The notes under the pieces: generated by a model
Told to the model about the DNA's origin: nothing
The model's input: the letters and a program-made list of their open reading frames with translations, nothing else
Database searches by the model: none
Program-made: the position numbers and the translations under genes
Origin: Actinomycetota bacterium
GTDB taxonomy: Bacteria > Actinomycetota > Actinomycetes > Streptosporangiales > Streptosporangiaceae
Length of the DNA: 34,001 bases
Direction of reading: 5' to 3'
NCBI GenBank assembly: GCA_003164955.1
Contig: PLRW01000043.1
Coordinates: 8,310 to 42,310 of the forward strand
Shown here: positions 6,465 through 14,708 of the stretch, piece by piece
Layout of the letters: every line of letters starts with the position of its first letter
Position numbering within the stretch: the first letter of the stretch is position 1

Positions 6465-7622
6465 TCAGGCGACCCGGGTGCGGTTGCGGACGAGGTGCGC
6501 GACGGTGACCGCGGCGACCAGACCGGCCCCGTAGAAGGCGTCCTGGACCCATCCGCTGTAACCGAGGAGCTGCAGTCCGATGATGCCCGTTTCGAGGAAG
6601 TAGATACCGAACAGCGTCCCGATCGGATTGAACTGTCCCGGCATCACGACCGCGGTGCCGAGGAAGACCGCGGCCAGCGCGGGCAGCAGGTAGCTCGGCG
6701 ACGCGGTCGGGTCGAAGCCGCCCACCGTGGCGACGAGCATGATGCCGGCCAGCGCCGCGACGATGCTGGCGCTGATGTAGCTGCCCACGCGGATCCGGTT
6801 CACGTTGATCCCGGCCAGCCGGGCAACCTCCCGGTTCGCGCCGACGAACACGATGTGCCGGCCGATCGGCGTCCACTTGATCACGTAGGCGAAGGCCGCG
6901 CACAGGACGATGCCGTACCAGAACGACAGCGGCAGGCCGAGAAAGTCCTGCAGCGCGATCTGAGCGAAGTGCGGGTTGGTCACCGACACCGTGTTCTGGT
7001 TGGACAGCAGCTCGGCGAGGCCCAGGTAGAGGCTGGCCGTGCCGAGCGTGACGATCAGCGACGACACGCCCAGCTTGACGATGAAGAACGCATTGACCAC
7101 GCCACAGGCGATGCAGGACACCAGCGCGATCAGGCAGGCCAGGGCCACGTTCATGTGGTGCAGGCCGGACAGCACCGGGATGATCGTCGCGGCCAGGCCC
7201 ATGACGCCGGCGAAGGAGAGGTCGAACTCGCCGACGACGAACGTGCACAGCGCCGAGATCGACAGGAACAGCAGCGGGGACTGCGAGCCGAAGATGGCCT
7301 GCGCCGTGCTGATCCGCAGGAAGTTATGCGGGGTGACGATGCCGTAAATGATCGCCATCAGGATCCAGACGCCGACCAGGGCGTACCGGGAACCGAACCA
7401 GTGCAGCCGGTCCCGGGCCAGTCCGGCGCGCGTGGTCCGGGCCTCTGCGGTGGTCACCCCTGCGGTGGTCACCCCCGCGGAGGTAGCGCGCTCCGGCGGG
7501 CCAGCCGGCGGGGCCGCATCCGCCGGAGGAGTCGGGCCGGCCGGCGGGGTGGTGTTCGTCATTGGATCTTCGCTCCGGTCCGTGTCCGCTCCGGGCCTCC
7601 CGGTTTGGTCGGACATCGTCAT
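6465..7622 (-). CDS. ABC importer permease, ribose/xylose (RbsC) type
   Basis: 385 residues from ATG 7622, whose ATGA overlaps the ATPase stop. After a ~75-residue Pro/Ala/Thr-rich cytoplasmic tail come about ten hydrophobic segments, starting YALVGVWILMAIIYGIV. The BPD_transp_2 family loop (GRHIVFVGANREVARLAGINVNRIRVG) sits before the last third, and GxxFGIYFLETGIIGLQLLG near the end is typical of RbsC-like subunits. It would form the membrane channel with the ATPase and lipoprotein genes upstream. Homologues carry monosaccharides, but relatives move other small ring compounds, and the linked FAH gene favours a non-sugar substrate. The tail contains a 15-nt tandem repeat (7446-7475). Confidence 0.9.
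   Translation of the reverse strand: MTMSDQTGRPGADTDRSEDPMTNTTPPAGPTPPADAAPPAGPPERATSAGVTTAGVTTAEARTTRAGLARDRLHWFGSRYALVGVWILMAIIYGIVTPHNFLRISTAQAIFGSQSPLLFLSISALCTFVVGEFDLSFAGVMGLAATIIPVLSGLHHMNVALACLIALVSCIACGVVNAFFIVKLGVSSLIVTLGTASLYLGLAELLSNQNTVSVTNPHFAQIALQDFLGLPLSFWYGIVLCAAFAYVIKWTPIGRHIVFVGANREVARLAGINVNRIRVGSYISASIVAALAGIMLVATVGGFDPTASPSYLLPALAAVFLGTAVVMPGQFNPIGTLFGIYFLETGIIGLQLLGYSGWVQDAFYGAGLVAAVTVAHLVRNRTRVA
7446..7475 (-). repeat. 15-nt tandem duplication in permease N-terminal tail
   Basis: Two identical 15-nt units (TGCGGTGGTCACCCC, plus strand) followed by a partial third, encoding A-G-V-T-T twice in the cytoplasmic tail of the permease. Confidence 0.85.
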
Positions 7623-9190
7623 GTCAGGCTCCCTGCGGTGGCTTCGCTGGTCGCGTAGATCTCCTCGATGAGCTGCTCCGGCGTAGCCGCGTCCGCCTGG
7701 CGCAGGCCGACTTCGCGGCCGTAGACGAGGATCCGGTCGCAGGTGGCGACCAGGTCCTCCGGTTCGCTGCTGACCAGCAGGATCGATGTGCCGGTGTTGG
7801 CGGCGCGCTGCAGCGCGTGCAGGATGTCGGTCCGCGCGCCGATGTCGACCGCCTGCGTGGGCTCGTGCAGGACGAGCAGCGCGGGTCCCGTGTTCAGCCA
7901 CTTGGCCAGCAGGACCTTCTGCTGGTTCCCGCCACTGAGCTGCTTGACCAGGATGTGCGGGGCGCGGGGCCGGATACCCAGGGTCGCGGCGGCCGCCTCG
8001 GCGTCCTCCTGCTGCCAGCGGCGCGCGACGAACCACGGCCGGCCCCGCTTGCCGAGCTCGGGCAGGCTGATGTTGTCGCGCATGCTGAGCTCGAAGGCGA
8101 GGCCGTCGCGGTCCCGGCGCTCGGGCACCAGCACCACGCCGGCCCGCAGGCACGCGGCCACGCTGCCGCGGGCCAGGTTGACCTTGGCCGAGCCGGTGCG
8201 CAGCTCGCCCGCGACGGCCCGCTGCGCGCCGCTCACCAGGTAGGCGATGTCCTCGTAGCCGCTGCCGGGCAGCCCGGTGAGGCCCAGGATCTCGCCCCGG
8301 GCCACCGAGAAGCTCACGTCGGCGAGGTGCGGACCGTTCAGGCCCGTCACGGTGACCGCCGGGCGGCCCGGGTCGGCCGGGCCCTCCTGGCCCTCGGCGC
8401 CCTGCCGCTGCGGGCCGGCCACCGCGCGCGGTGTGACGGCCTCGACGGAGCTGCCGAGCATCCGGCGGGCTAGCTCCTGCTCGCTGAGGCCGGAGGTGGG
8501 CATCCCGCCGCCGGCCACCCGCCCGTCGCGCAGCACCGTCATCCGGTCGGTGACCGCCATCAGCTCGGACAGGCTGTGGCTGACCATGAGCGCGGAACTG
8601 CCGTCGGCGGCGATCCGGCGCAGCAGCTGATGGATGTGCTCCAGGTCGGCGCCGCTGAGCGCGCGGGTCGACTCGTCCAGGATGATCAGCCCCGACCCCG
8701 GCGTGAGATCGCGCATCGCGCGGGCGATGGCCACCTCGGCCCGCTGCGCCGCCGTCAGCGTGCCTACCACCCGGGCCGGTGACAGGCTGACCCCGAGCCG
8801 GTCCAGCGTGCGCGCGGCCAGCTCGTCGCGGCGGGTCCGGTTGATCCGGCCCAGCCGGGTGGGGAAGCCGCCGACGCAGATGTTCTCCGACACGGTCAGC
8901 TGGTCCAGCAGGCCGAGGTCCTGGTGCACCACCGAGACACCCGCGGCGTGCACCTCCGGCCAGCGCACCGGCAGCCGGATGGGCCGGCCGTCGACCTCGA
9001 AGAGCGCACCGGGGTCCGGGGTGTAGAGCCCAGTGATGATCTTGATGAGCGTCGACTTGCCCGATCCGTTCTGCCCAGCGAGGCCGTGCACCTCACCGGG
9101 CAGAACGGACAGCTCGACATCGGTCAGGACCTGCGCGGACCCGAAGGTCTTGGTCAGCCCGCGGACCGTGAGGCGAGCAGGGTCCGGCAT
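7619..9190 (-). CDS. ABC importer ATPase, two-domain RbsA type
   Basis: 523 residues holding two ATPase halves, as in RbsA/XylG. First half: Walker A GQNGSGKST (39-47), the VVHQDLGL Q-loop, a degenerate signature LTAAQRAEVAIARAM, and Walker B LIILDEST. Second half: a degenerate P-loop around ILGLTGLPGSG, a good LSGGNQQKVLLAKWL signature, and Walker B LLVLHEPTQAVDIGA, where His stands in place of the usual Asp. Having one strong and one weak site is normal in this family. The start ATG directly abuts the lipoprotein stop (TAAATG), and its end overlaps the permease start by four bases, so the three genes are one translational unit. Confidence 0.92.
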   Translation of the reverse strand: MPDPARLTVRGLTKTFGSAQVLTDVELSVLPGEVHGLAGQNGSGKSTLIKIITGLYTPDPGALFEVDGRPIRLPVRWPEVHAAGVSVVHQDLGLLDQLTVSENICVGGFPTRLGRINRTRRDELAARTLDRLGVSLSPARVVGTLTAAQRAEVAIARAMRDLTPGSGLIILDESTRALSGADLEHIHQLLRRIAADGSSALMVSHSLSELMAVTDRMTVLRDGRVAGGGMPTSGLSEQELARRMLGSSVEAVTPRAVAGPQRQGAEGQEGPADPGRPAVTVTGLNGPHLADVSFSVARGEILGLTGLPGSGYEDIAYLVSGAQRAVAGELRTGSAKVNLARGSVAACLRAGVVLVPERRDRDGLAFELSMRDNISLPELGKRGRPWFVARRWQQEDAEAAAATLGIRPRAPHILVKQLSGGNQQKVLLAKWLNTGPALLVLHEPTQAVDIGARTDILHALQRAANTGTSILLVSSEPEDLVATCDRILVYGREVGLRQADAATPEQLIEEIYATSEATAGSLT

Positions 9191-10393
9191 TTACTTGACT
9201 CCCCAGGCGGTCAGGAAGGTCTGCTGGAACGCATCGCTGCCGTACCAGGCGTTGGTCGCGTACGCGGCCGGGGTCAGCGAGAGGCCCTTGACCGTGCTGG
9301 CGTTGAAGACCCGGACGACCCCGACGGTGAAGGACGGCGTGTGGCCGAGCAGCATCCGGATGATGCCGTCCGCGAACTGCCAGCCCTCGTAGATCGGGCT
9401 GGTGCCGATGTCGACGAACTGGACCTGGCTGGCGCTGACCCTTTGCAGCGAGTCGAGGTCGCCGTCGGTGGAGGCCAGCTTGACCTTGTTCGTGTAGCCC
9501 GCACTCTGGATGCCCTGCACCGACGGCTGCGCGGCCGCGTCCAGTTCGTCCACCACGTACGTGGTGGACGGGTTCGAGATCAGCGCCGCGCTGACCTGTG
9601 ACGGCACCTTGGCGATGCTGGCCGTGTTGTACGTGATCTCGTTGATCGTGCAGCCGGAACAGTGGGCGGTCAGGTACTGCTTGCCGTAGGTCGCGGCGTC
9701 CAGCGTCTGCGGGGAGTCGGTGACCCCGAGGTAGAGGATGTTCGCCTTGCCCTTGCTGTCGGCGATGACCGCGTCCATGTCCAGCTTCTGCATCAGTTCG
9801 ATCGTCTGGATCGTGTTGAAGAAGGCGAGCTGGGGTGAGGACGTCTTGCCGCCGTCCGGCGCCTCGCCGGCGACCAGCACCGGGATGTGGTGCGACACCA
9901 GGCTGTTGAACGACGTCGGCATCGAGGCGTAGTCGATGTACCCGGTGACCACGCCGTTGGCCCCATCGGTCTCGGCCTGGGAGATGCACGCGACGGCGTT
10001 GGTGGGCAGGAACTTCCCGTCGCAGGTGCGCATCGTGATGCCCGCCTTGGCCAGCGCGGACTGCATGGCGACGCCGAACGTGGCCAGGATCGGGACCGAC
10101 GCACCGATCGGGATGTACCAGACCGACTTGCCCTTCAGGCCGCTGACCCCGCTGACGGTCTGCTGCGCCACGTAGCTGTTGACCGCCTGGGTGAACTGCG
10201 CAAGGCCCGCGCTGGCGGCGCTCACGTCGCCCGATCCAGAGTTCGCGGCCTGCGCGCTGCCGCCGGACGACGGTGAACCGCCGCCGCTACTGCTACTGCT
10301 GCTGCACGCCGCGGCGGTCAGGGTGATGGCGCCGACGAAGGCGGCAGCCAGGGCTCGCCAGGCGTACCTGCGTGGACGGGGCTTGTACGGCAT
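9191..10393 (-). CDS. Substrate-binding lipoprotein of the RbsB-type ABC importer
   Basis: 400 residues from ATG 10393. The twin-Arg-containing N-terminus and a hydrophobic stretch end in a lipobox LTAAAC with Cys30, followed by a Ser/Gly linker. The mature part is a type 1 periplasmic-binding fold: VWYIPIGASVPILATFGVAMQSALAKAGI, a middle domain with PVLVAGEAPDG, then ILYLGVTDSPQ and KLASTDGDLDSLQ. It should sit anchored outside the membrane and hand substrate to the permease. It is the first gene of the operon running left to FAH1 and is divergent from a FadR-type regulator. The Ser-rich linker contains six serines in a row. Ligand unknown. Confidence 0.9.
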   Translation of the reverse strand: MPYKPRPRRYAWRALAAAFVGAITLTAAACSSSSSSGGGSPSSGGSAQAANSGSGDVSAASAGLAQFTQAVNSYVAQQTVSGVSGLKGKSVWYIPIGASVPILATFGVAMQSALAKAGITMRTCDGKFLPTNAVACISQAETDGANGVVTGYIDYASMPTSFNSLVSHHIPVLVAGEAPDGGKTSSPQLAFFNTIQTIELMQKLDMDAVIADSKGKANILYLGVTDSPQTLDAATYGKQYLTAHCSGCTINEITYNTASIAKVPSQVSAALISNPSTTYVVDELDAAAQPSVQGIQSAGYTNKVKLASTDGDLDSLQRVSASQVQFVDIGTSPIYEGWQFADGIIRMLLGHTPSFTVGVVRVFNASTVKGLSLTPAAYATNAWYGSDAFQQTFLTAWGVK

Positions 10394-10581
10394 TGTCTCT
10401 GGGCCCTCCGGAAAGTCGGCTGAGGAGCGGCAGGAAGACGTGGCCAACCGGGCGGCAGGCTCGCTTCTGGCGTGCGGGATCGCCCGCTGTCGGCCCTCTG
10501 AGTCCGATCGATTCATCTCGTTGTGCTGCTCAGATGAGTGTGAATATCGCCAGTTAGGGATGTCAAGGATTCTTTTAGCAA

Positions 10582-10591
10582 AAATCGATTT
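10582..10591. promoter_or_regulatory. AAATCGATTT palindrome, candidate FadR-type operator
   Basis: A perfect 10-bp palindrome in the 274-base divergent region between the lipoprotein gene and the regulator at 10668. A closely similar site (AAATCGATTA) occurs in front of the second FadR-type gene at 13752. A TTGACA hexamer for leftward transcription ends at 10561, but no good -10 follows at standard spacing. Binding is inferred. Confidence 0.45.
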
Positions 10592-10667
10592 CAATATGGA
10601 TACTCGTTGGTTGATGCCGAGATCGTCTAGCGTGCTACCGTTTGTGCACAACGCCGAGGGAGATCTG

Positions 10668-11378
10668 ATGCGTGACCCCGCAGCGCCCCGGAGCCTGAGC
10701 CGGGCGGTGTACGCCGCTATCCGCGCGGAGATCCTGGCCGGCCGGTACGCCCCCGGCTCCAAGCTCAGCCCGCGCGCGATCGCCACCCAGTACAAGGTCA
10801 GCCTGTCCGTCGTGCGGGAGGCGCTGACCCGGCTGACCGAGCAGGACCTGGTGGTCGCCGAGCCGCAGCTCGGGTTCTCCGTGGTCGACCTGGACATCGC
10901 CGACGTGCGGGACATCTCCAGGCTCCGGATCCTCATCGAGGGCGCGGGGCTGCGGGAGGCGATCGAGCACGCCGACGTCGAGTACGAGGCGCGCGTGGTG
11001 GCCAGCCATCATCGGCTGTCCCGGACCACCTACCTGACCGGTGAGGCCGGCGAGACCGTCACCGAGGACTGGGCCCGCGCGCACGCCGAGTACCACAGCG
11101 CGCTGCTGAGCGCGTGCCCGAGCCCGCGGCTGCGCGATCTGGCGGCGAGCCTGCGGGAAACCGCCGAGCTCTACCGGCGGTGGTCGGGGTCGTTCTCGAC
11201 CGACCAGGCGCCGCGGGACGTACCGGCCGAGCACCGCGGGCTAATGGAGGCCGCGCTCGATCACGACGCGGCGCGCGCCGCGGTCCTGCTCACCGAGCAC
11301 ATCAACAAGACCGCGTCCTTGCTGGAGTTCTACGTCGAGCATCATCCGGTGCAGCCGGGTGCTGACGCGGCGGGCTAG
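10668..11378 (+). CDS. FadR-subfamily GntR transcriptional regulator (block 1)
   Basis: 236 residues from ATG 10668, preceded by GAGGGAG; GTG 10644 is an alternative. The N-terminal winged HTH (LSRAVYAAIRAEILAGRYAPGS, then the recognition helix VSLSVVREALTRL) is followed by an all-helical FCD ligand domain with RRWSGSF and EHRGLMEAALDHDAARAAVLLTEH, whose Asp/His residues normally hold a metal and an organic acid. It is divergent from the importer-FAH1 operon and probably its repressor, with an acid intermediate as inducer. It is clearly related to the regulator at 13011-13727 (shared AELYR-WSG and EHR-LMEAAL-HDA motifs). The broken acetoacetyl-CoA synthetase begins nine bases after its stop. 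Confidence 0.9.
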   Translation: MRDPAAPRSLSRAVYAAIRAEILAGRYAPGSKLSPRAIATQYKVSLSVVREALTRLTEQDLVVAEPQLGFSVVDLDIADVRDISRLRILIEGAGLREAIEHADVEYEARVVASHHRLSRTTYLTGEAGETVTEDWARAHAEYHSALLSACPSPRLRDLAASLRETAELYRRWSGSFSTDQAPRDVPAEHRGLMEAALDHDAARAAVLLTEHINKTASLLEFYVEHHPVQPGADAAG

Positions 11379-11386
11379 GGGGCCCC

Positions 11387-11976
11387 ATGACCAGTCCGCA
11401 CCAGGAATCAGGCCCGGCGCCGGTCTGGGAACCCGATCCCGCCGAGACGGAAAAGAGCGTTCTGGCCGCGTTCACCCGGTGGGCCGAGCGCGAGCACGGC
11501 ATTGACCTGCCGGACTACGACGCCCTGTGGCAGTGGGCAGCGTGCTGATCCACGGCCGGTCCGACGCCACCCTGAACCGCCACGGCGTCCGGCTCGGCAG
11601 CGCGGACATCTACCAGGTGGTCGAGCGGCTGCCCGGCATCCGCGAGGCGCTGGTGGTGGGGATCGACGAGCCTGGCGGCGGGTACTGGATGCCGCTGTTC
11701 GTCGTGCTGGAGGAGGGCCGCACGCTGGACGGCGAGCTGCGCACGCTGATCACCACGTCGATCCGGCGGGAGGCCTCGCCCCGGCACGTTCCGGACGAGA
11801 TCTTCGAGGTGGCCGCCATCCCGCACACCCGGACGGGCAAGAAGCTCGAGGTGCCGATCAAGCGGATCCTGCTGGGGGCGAAGCTGGCGGACGTGCTGAG
11901 CCTGGGCGCGGTCGATGACTCCGGCTCGCTGGAGGCATTCATCGAGATCAGCGAGTCGCGGGAGCCGGCCCGATAG
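11387..11976 (+). pseudogene. aacS: Acetoacetyl-CoA synthetase with large internal deletion
   Basis: From ATG 11387 the frame reads VWEPDPAETEKSVLAAFTRW and DYDALWQW, the recognisable N-terminus of acetoacetate-CoA ligase, then stops at TGA about 11532. In the next frame, from about 11530, comes GSVLIHGRSDATLNRHGVRLG, then MPLFVV and TRTGKKLEVPIKRILLG, the C-terminal domain with the catalytic Lys region. About 450 residues of the ~650-residue enzyme, including the whole AMP-binding core, are missing, and the joint is out of frame. The enzyme would have activated acetoacetate, a typical FAH product, so its loss matters for the pathway. The C-terminal part could still be translated from GTG 11527 as a lone domain. 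The end overlaps the convergent amidohydrolase by 29 bases. Confidence 0.85.
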
Positions 11977-13009
11977 CGGGCTGAGCCTTGGCCAGACGGG
12001 GCAGCAGGCCGAGCGCGTTGCCGCGCAGCACGGCCGCCCTGGCCCCGGCGTCGAGCACGCTGGTGGCGGCGATCGCCTCGGCGAAGGCACGGACCGTGGC
12101 CGCCGGGGTGAACGGGTAGTCGCTGCCGTATACGATCTGGCCCGGCTCGACGAGGCTGAGCAGGGCCGGAAGGGCGCGGGGCAGCGGCAGGCCGGCCAGG
12201 TCGTAGTACAGCCGGCCGAGGGCCGCGATGACGTCCACCGGCGGAGAGCCCGCGGCGGCGGAGCCCGGCGAGCCGGCCGGGGCGGGCGGGCAGATCAGCG
12301 GGTACAGGCGGTCAACACGGTCGGCGAGGACCGGCAGGGCCGCTCCGGCGTGCGGCACCACCCAGCGAATGGCCGGATAGCGGTCCAGCACGCCGTTCAG
12401 CGCCAGGTTGACCACCGCGCGGGTCGTGTCGAACAGGAACTCGACCATCGGCCGGGGGCGGCCGAACGACACCTGCTCCCAGCCGCACGGGGACGCGGGG
12501 TGGATCGTGACCAGCGCGCCGCGCGCGTCGAGCGCGGCCATGACCGGATCGAGCCGCGCGTCACCCAGGTAGACCGGCCCGTAGTGGGTGTGCAGGCCGA
12601 TCCCGTCGGCCCCCAGGACGTCGAAGGCGTGCCCGATCTCGGCCAGTGCGGCGCCGATCTCGGGCAGTGGCAGGCTGGCCAGCAGGCCGAACCGGTCCGG
12701 GTACGCCGCGACCGCGGCCGCGCCGTCCTCGTTCACGGCACGGGTGAGGCTGGCGCGGGCGGCCGGGGAATCGAGGAAGGAGACGCCCGGCGAGGAGATC
12801 GACAGCGCCGCGGCGGCGATCCCCACGTCGTCCATCATGGCGACGACGTCCGCGGCGTCCCATTCGGGCAGGGCGGGCATGCCGTCGGGGTGCGCCTGCC
12901 CGTGGGCCAGCGCGGCCGCCCGGTACCGCGCGGGCAGGAAGTGCGCGTGCAGGTCGATGGCAGAGGGCTGCAGCGGCACCGGCTGCAGCGGCGGCAGCGG
13001 GACCGGCAC
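11948..13009 (-). CDS. ACMSD-type amidohydrolase A (PF04909-like)
   Basis: 353 residues from GTG 13009, one base after the stop of the FadR-type gene, so the two are coupled. Metal-site motifs in order: IDLHAHF (His21, His23), VTIHPASPCGWEQ (His), WVVPHAGAALP (His), and VYGSDYPF (Asp). This is the 2-amino-3-carboxymuconate-6-semialdehyde decarboxylase/gamma-resorcylate decarboxylase/LigW superfamily, zinc or manganese enzymes that decarboxylate or hydrolyse aromatic acids and ring-cleavage products. Placed opposite an FAH-dioxygenase-monooxygenase operon, it probably acts on the same pathway. Which reaction it runs, entry decarboxylation or post-cleavage step, cannot be told. Confidence 0.87.
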   Translation of the reverse strand: MPVPLPPLQPVPLQPSAIDLHAHFLPARYRAAALAHGQAHPDGMPALPEWDAADVVAMMDDVGIAAAALSISSPGVSFLDSPAARASLTRAVNEDGAAAVAAYPDRFGLLASLPLPEIGAALAEIGHAFDVLGADGIGLHTHYGPVYLGDARLDPVMAALDARGALVTIHPASPCGWEQVSFGRPRPMVEFLFDTTRAVVNLALNGVLDRYPAIRWVVPHAGAALPVLADRVDRLYPLICPPAPAGSPGSAAAGSPPVDVIAALGRLYYDLAGLPLPRALPALLSLVEPGQIVYGSDYPFTPAATVRAFAEAIAATSVLDAGARAAVLRGNALGLLPRLAKAQPAIGPAPATR

Positions 13010-13010
13010 G

Positions 13011-13727
13011 TCAGCTCGCCTGGCCCGCGGGCCGGCCCTCGGGGGCGGCGGTGTCGAGGACCAGCAGGATGGCCGCGGTGCGGTCGACGTGCGCCTCGAA
13101 CAGCTGGCAGGCGCGGCCGGCGTCGTGCGCCAGCGCGGCCTCCATCAGCTCGCGGTGCTCGGTGGCGATGTCCCGCCGGACCGGCTCCCGGCCCTCGGCC
13201 CACGCGCCGGACCAGGCGCGGTACAGCTCGGCCGCGTCGGACAGCCGCACGCAGATGTCGAGCAGAACGGGGTTACCGCACGCCTCGATCAGCTTGTAGT
13301 GGAACGCGATGTGGGCGGCCGCCCAGTCGTTGTTCCGGCGGTGCGGGGCGTCGGGACGGTAGATCGGCTCGCTCGCCATCCGGTGGTGGGCCGCGAGAAC
13401 CTCCGACTCCCAGCCGACGCCGCCGCGCTCGACCGACAGCCGCAGCGCGGCGCCCTCGTTGATCTTCCGGGCCACGGTCAGGTCCGCGAGGGCGTCCGGC
13501 GAGAGCGTGATCACGTGGAAGCCGCGGTTGCGCTCGATGCGCACCAGGTTCTGCGTGGCGAGCAGGCCCAGGGCCTCGCGCATGACGCTGATGCTCACGC
13601 CGAACCGCTCGCCGAGCTCGGCCGGCTTGAGGCGTTCCCCGGGGGTGAAGCGGCGATCGAAGATGTCGGCCCGCAGCTGGTCATAGACGTCGACGGCGAG
13701 ACTCTCGCCGCCCGTTCGCTTGGCCAT
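13011..13727 (-). CDS. FadR-subfamily GntR transcriptional regulator (block 2)
   Basis: 238 residues from ATG 13727. The HTH spans residues ~10-70 (VYDQLRADIFDRRFTPGERL; recognition helix VSISVMREALGLL; wing NRGFHVI). The FCD effector domain follows with AAHIAFHYKLIEACGN, AELYRAWSG and TEHRELMEAALAHDAGRACQLFEAHVD. It is a paralogue of the regulator at 10668. It is divergent from the FAH2-dioxygenase-monooxygenase operon across ~100 bases that hold an ATCGAT-type inverted repeat, so it probably controls both itself with amidohydrolase A and that operon. Confidence 0.9.
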   Translation of the reverse strand: MAKRTGGESLAVDVYDQLRADIFDRRFTPGERLKPAELGERFGVSISVMREALGLLATQNLVRIERNRGFHVITLSPDALADLTVARKINEGAALRLSVERGGVGWESEVLAAHHRMASEPIYRPDAPHRRNNDWAAAHIAFHYKLIEACGNPVLLDICVRLSDAAELYRAWSGAWAEGREPVRRDIATEHRELMEAALAHDAGRACQLFEAHVDRTAAILLVLDTAAPEGRPAGQAS

Positions 13728-13751
13728 GCCCGGATAATATCACCGCCATAG

Positions 13752-13780
13752 AAATCGATTATCTATTGACAATCGACTTT
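13752..13780. promoter_or_regulatory. ATCGA-type inverted repeat, candidate operator of block 2
   Basis: AAATCGATT at 13752-13760 and AATCGACTTT at 13771-13780 form an imperfect inverted repeat with ATCGA cores 18 bases apart, between the divergent FadR-type gene and FAH2. A TTGACA hexamer (13766-13771) overlaps it on the plus strand, so a bound repressor would block initiation. The motif matches the palindrome at 10582. Confidence 0.5.
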
Positions 13781-13833
13781 CTGGCCGACCACGATGAGAA
13801 CGCCCTCAACGTAACCCGGCGAATGGAGTGCAC

Positions 13834-14706
13834 GTGCGTATCGTCAACGTCGGCCAGCGGCTGGTCCTGCAGGACCCCTCGGGCGCCGGCCTGGACGTCG
13901 GGAAGGCCAGCGACGGCCGGTTTTCCGGCGACCCGCAGGGGGTCTTCGGCCAGTGGGACGAGTTCCGGGAGTGGGCCGCCGGCCAGGAGGGCCGCGCCGA
14001 CTTCGCGATCGACCCGGCCGACCTGGGCGCGCCGACCCCGGCCCCGCGGCAGGTGTTCGCCATCGGGCTGAACTACGCCGACCACGTCAGCGAGTCGAAG
14101 ATGGGCCGCCCCGACTCCCCCACGGTCTTCACCAAGTTCCCCTCCTGCATCACCGGGCCGAACGCCACCGTGGAACTGCCCAGCGGCGCCGTCGACTGGG
14201 AGGTCGAGCTGGTGGTCGCGATCGGCCGGCAGGCGTACCGCGTCAGCGAGGACGCCGCGTACGACCACGTGGCCGGGTTCATGGTCGGCCAGGATCTGTC
14301 CGAACGGGTCATCCAGCTGGCCGGGCCGGTGCCGCAGTTCTCGCTGGGCAAGTCCTACCCCGGCTTCGCGCCGCTCGGCCCCGCGCTGGTCACGGTGGAC
14401 GAGATCGCCCACCCCGACGACTTGGAGCTCGGCTGCCGCCTGGGTGAGGAGGTGCTGCAGCTCGGCCGGACCCGCGACCTGATGTTCAACGTGCGCGAGC
14501 TGATCTCGAAGCTGTCCGCCATCTGCCCGCTGCTGCCCGGGGACATCATCTTCACCGGCACCCCCTCGGGGGTCGGCAACGCCCGCGACCCGAAGCGGTT
14601 CATCCCGCCGGGCGCCGTCCTGACCAGCCACATCGAGAGCGTCGGCGAGCTGCGCAACGACTTCGTGGCGGGTCCCGGCTACGAGGGTTCCGAGGGCGGC
14701 GACTGA
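13834..14706 (+). CDS. Fumarylacetoacetate hydrolase family protein (FAH2)
   Basis: 290 residues from GTG 13834, preceded by GGAG five bases upstream; GTG 13828 would overlap that site. It matches the 2-hydroxyhepta-2,4-diene-1,7-dioate isomerase/acylpyruvase-like group: GLNYADHVSE with His84 and Glu87, TKFPS with Lys101, DWEVELVVAIG with Glu123 and Glu125, GQDLSER with Asp154, and IIFTGTPSGVG near the end. These give a complete divalent-metal active site. Members hydrolyse or decarboxylate the oxo-enoate products of ring cleavage. It is the first gene of the plus-strand operon, with the dioxygenase starting two bases after its stop. Confidence 0.88.
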   Translation: MRIVNVGQRLVLQDPSGAGLDVGKASDGRFSGDPQGVFGQWDEFREWAAGQEGRADFAIDPADLGAPTPAPRQVFAIGLNYADHVSESKMGRPDSPTVFTKFPSCITGPNATVELPSGAVDWEVELVVAIGRQAYRVSEDAAYDHVAGFMVGQDLSERVIQLAGPVPQFSLGKSYPGFAPLGPALVTVDEIAHPDDLELGCRLGEEVLQLGRTRDLMFNVRELISKLSAICPLLPGDIIFTGTPSGVGNARDPKRFIPPGAVLTSHIESVGELRNDFVAGPGYEGSEGGD

Positions 14707-14708
14707 CG

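Noticed and set aside
9191..10936. Long N-terminal extension of the binding lipoprotein.
   Set aside because: It runs through the divergent promoter and hides the signal peptide; ATG 10393 places the lipobox correctly.
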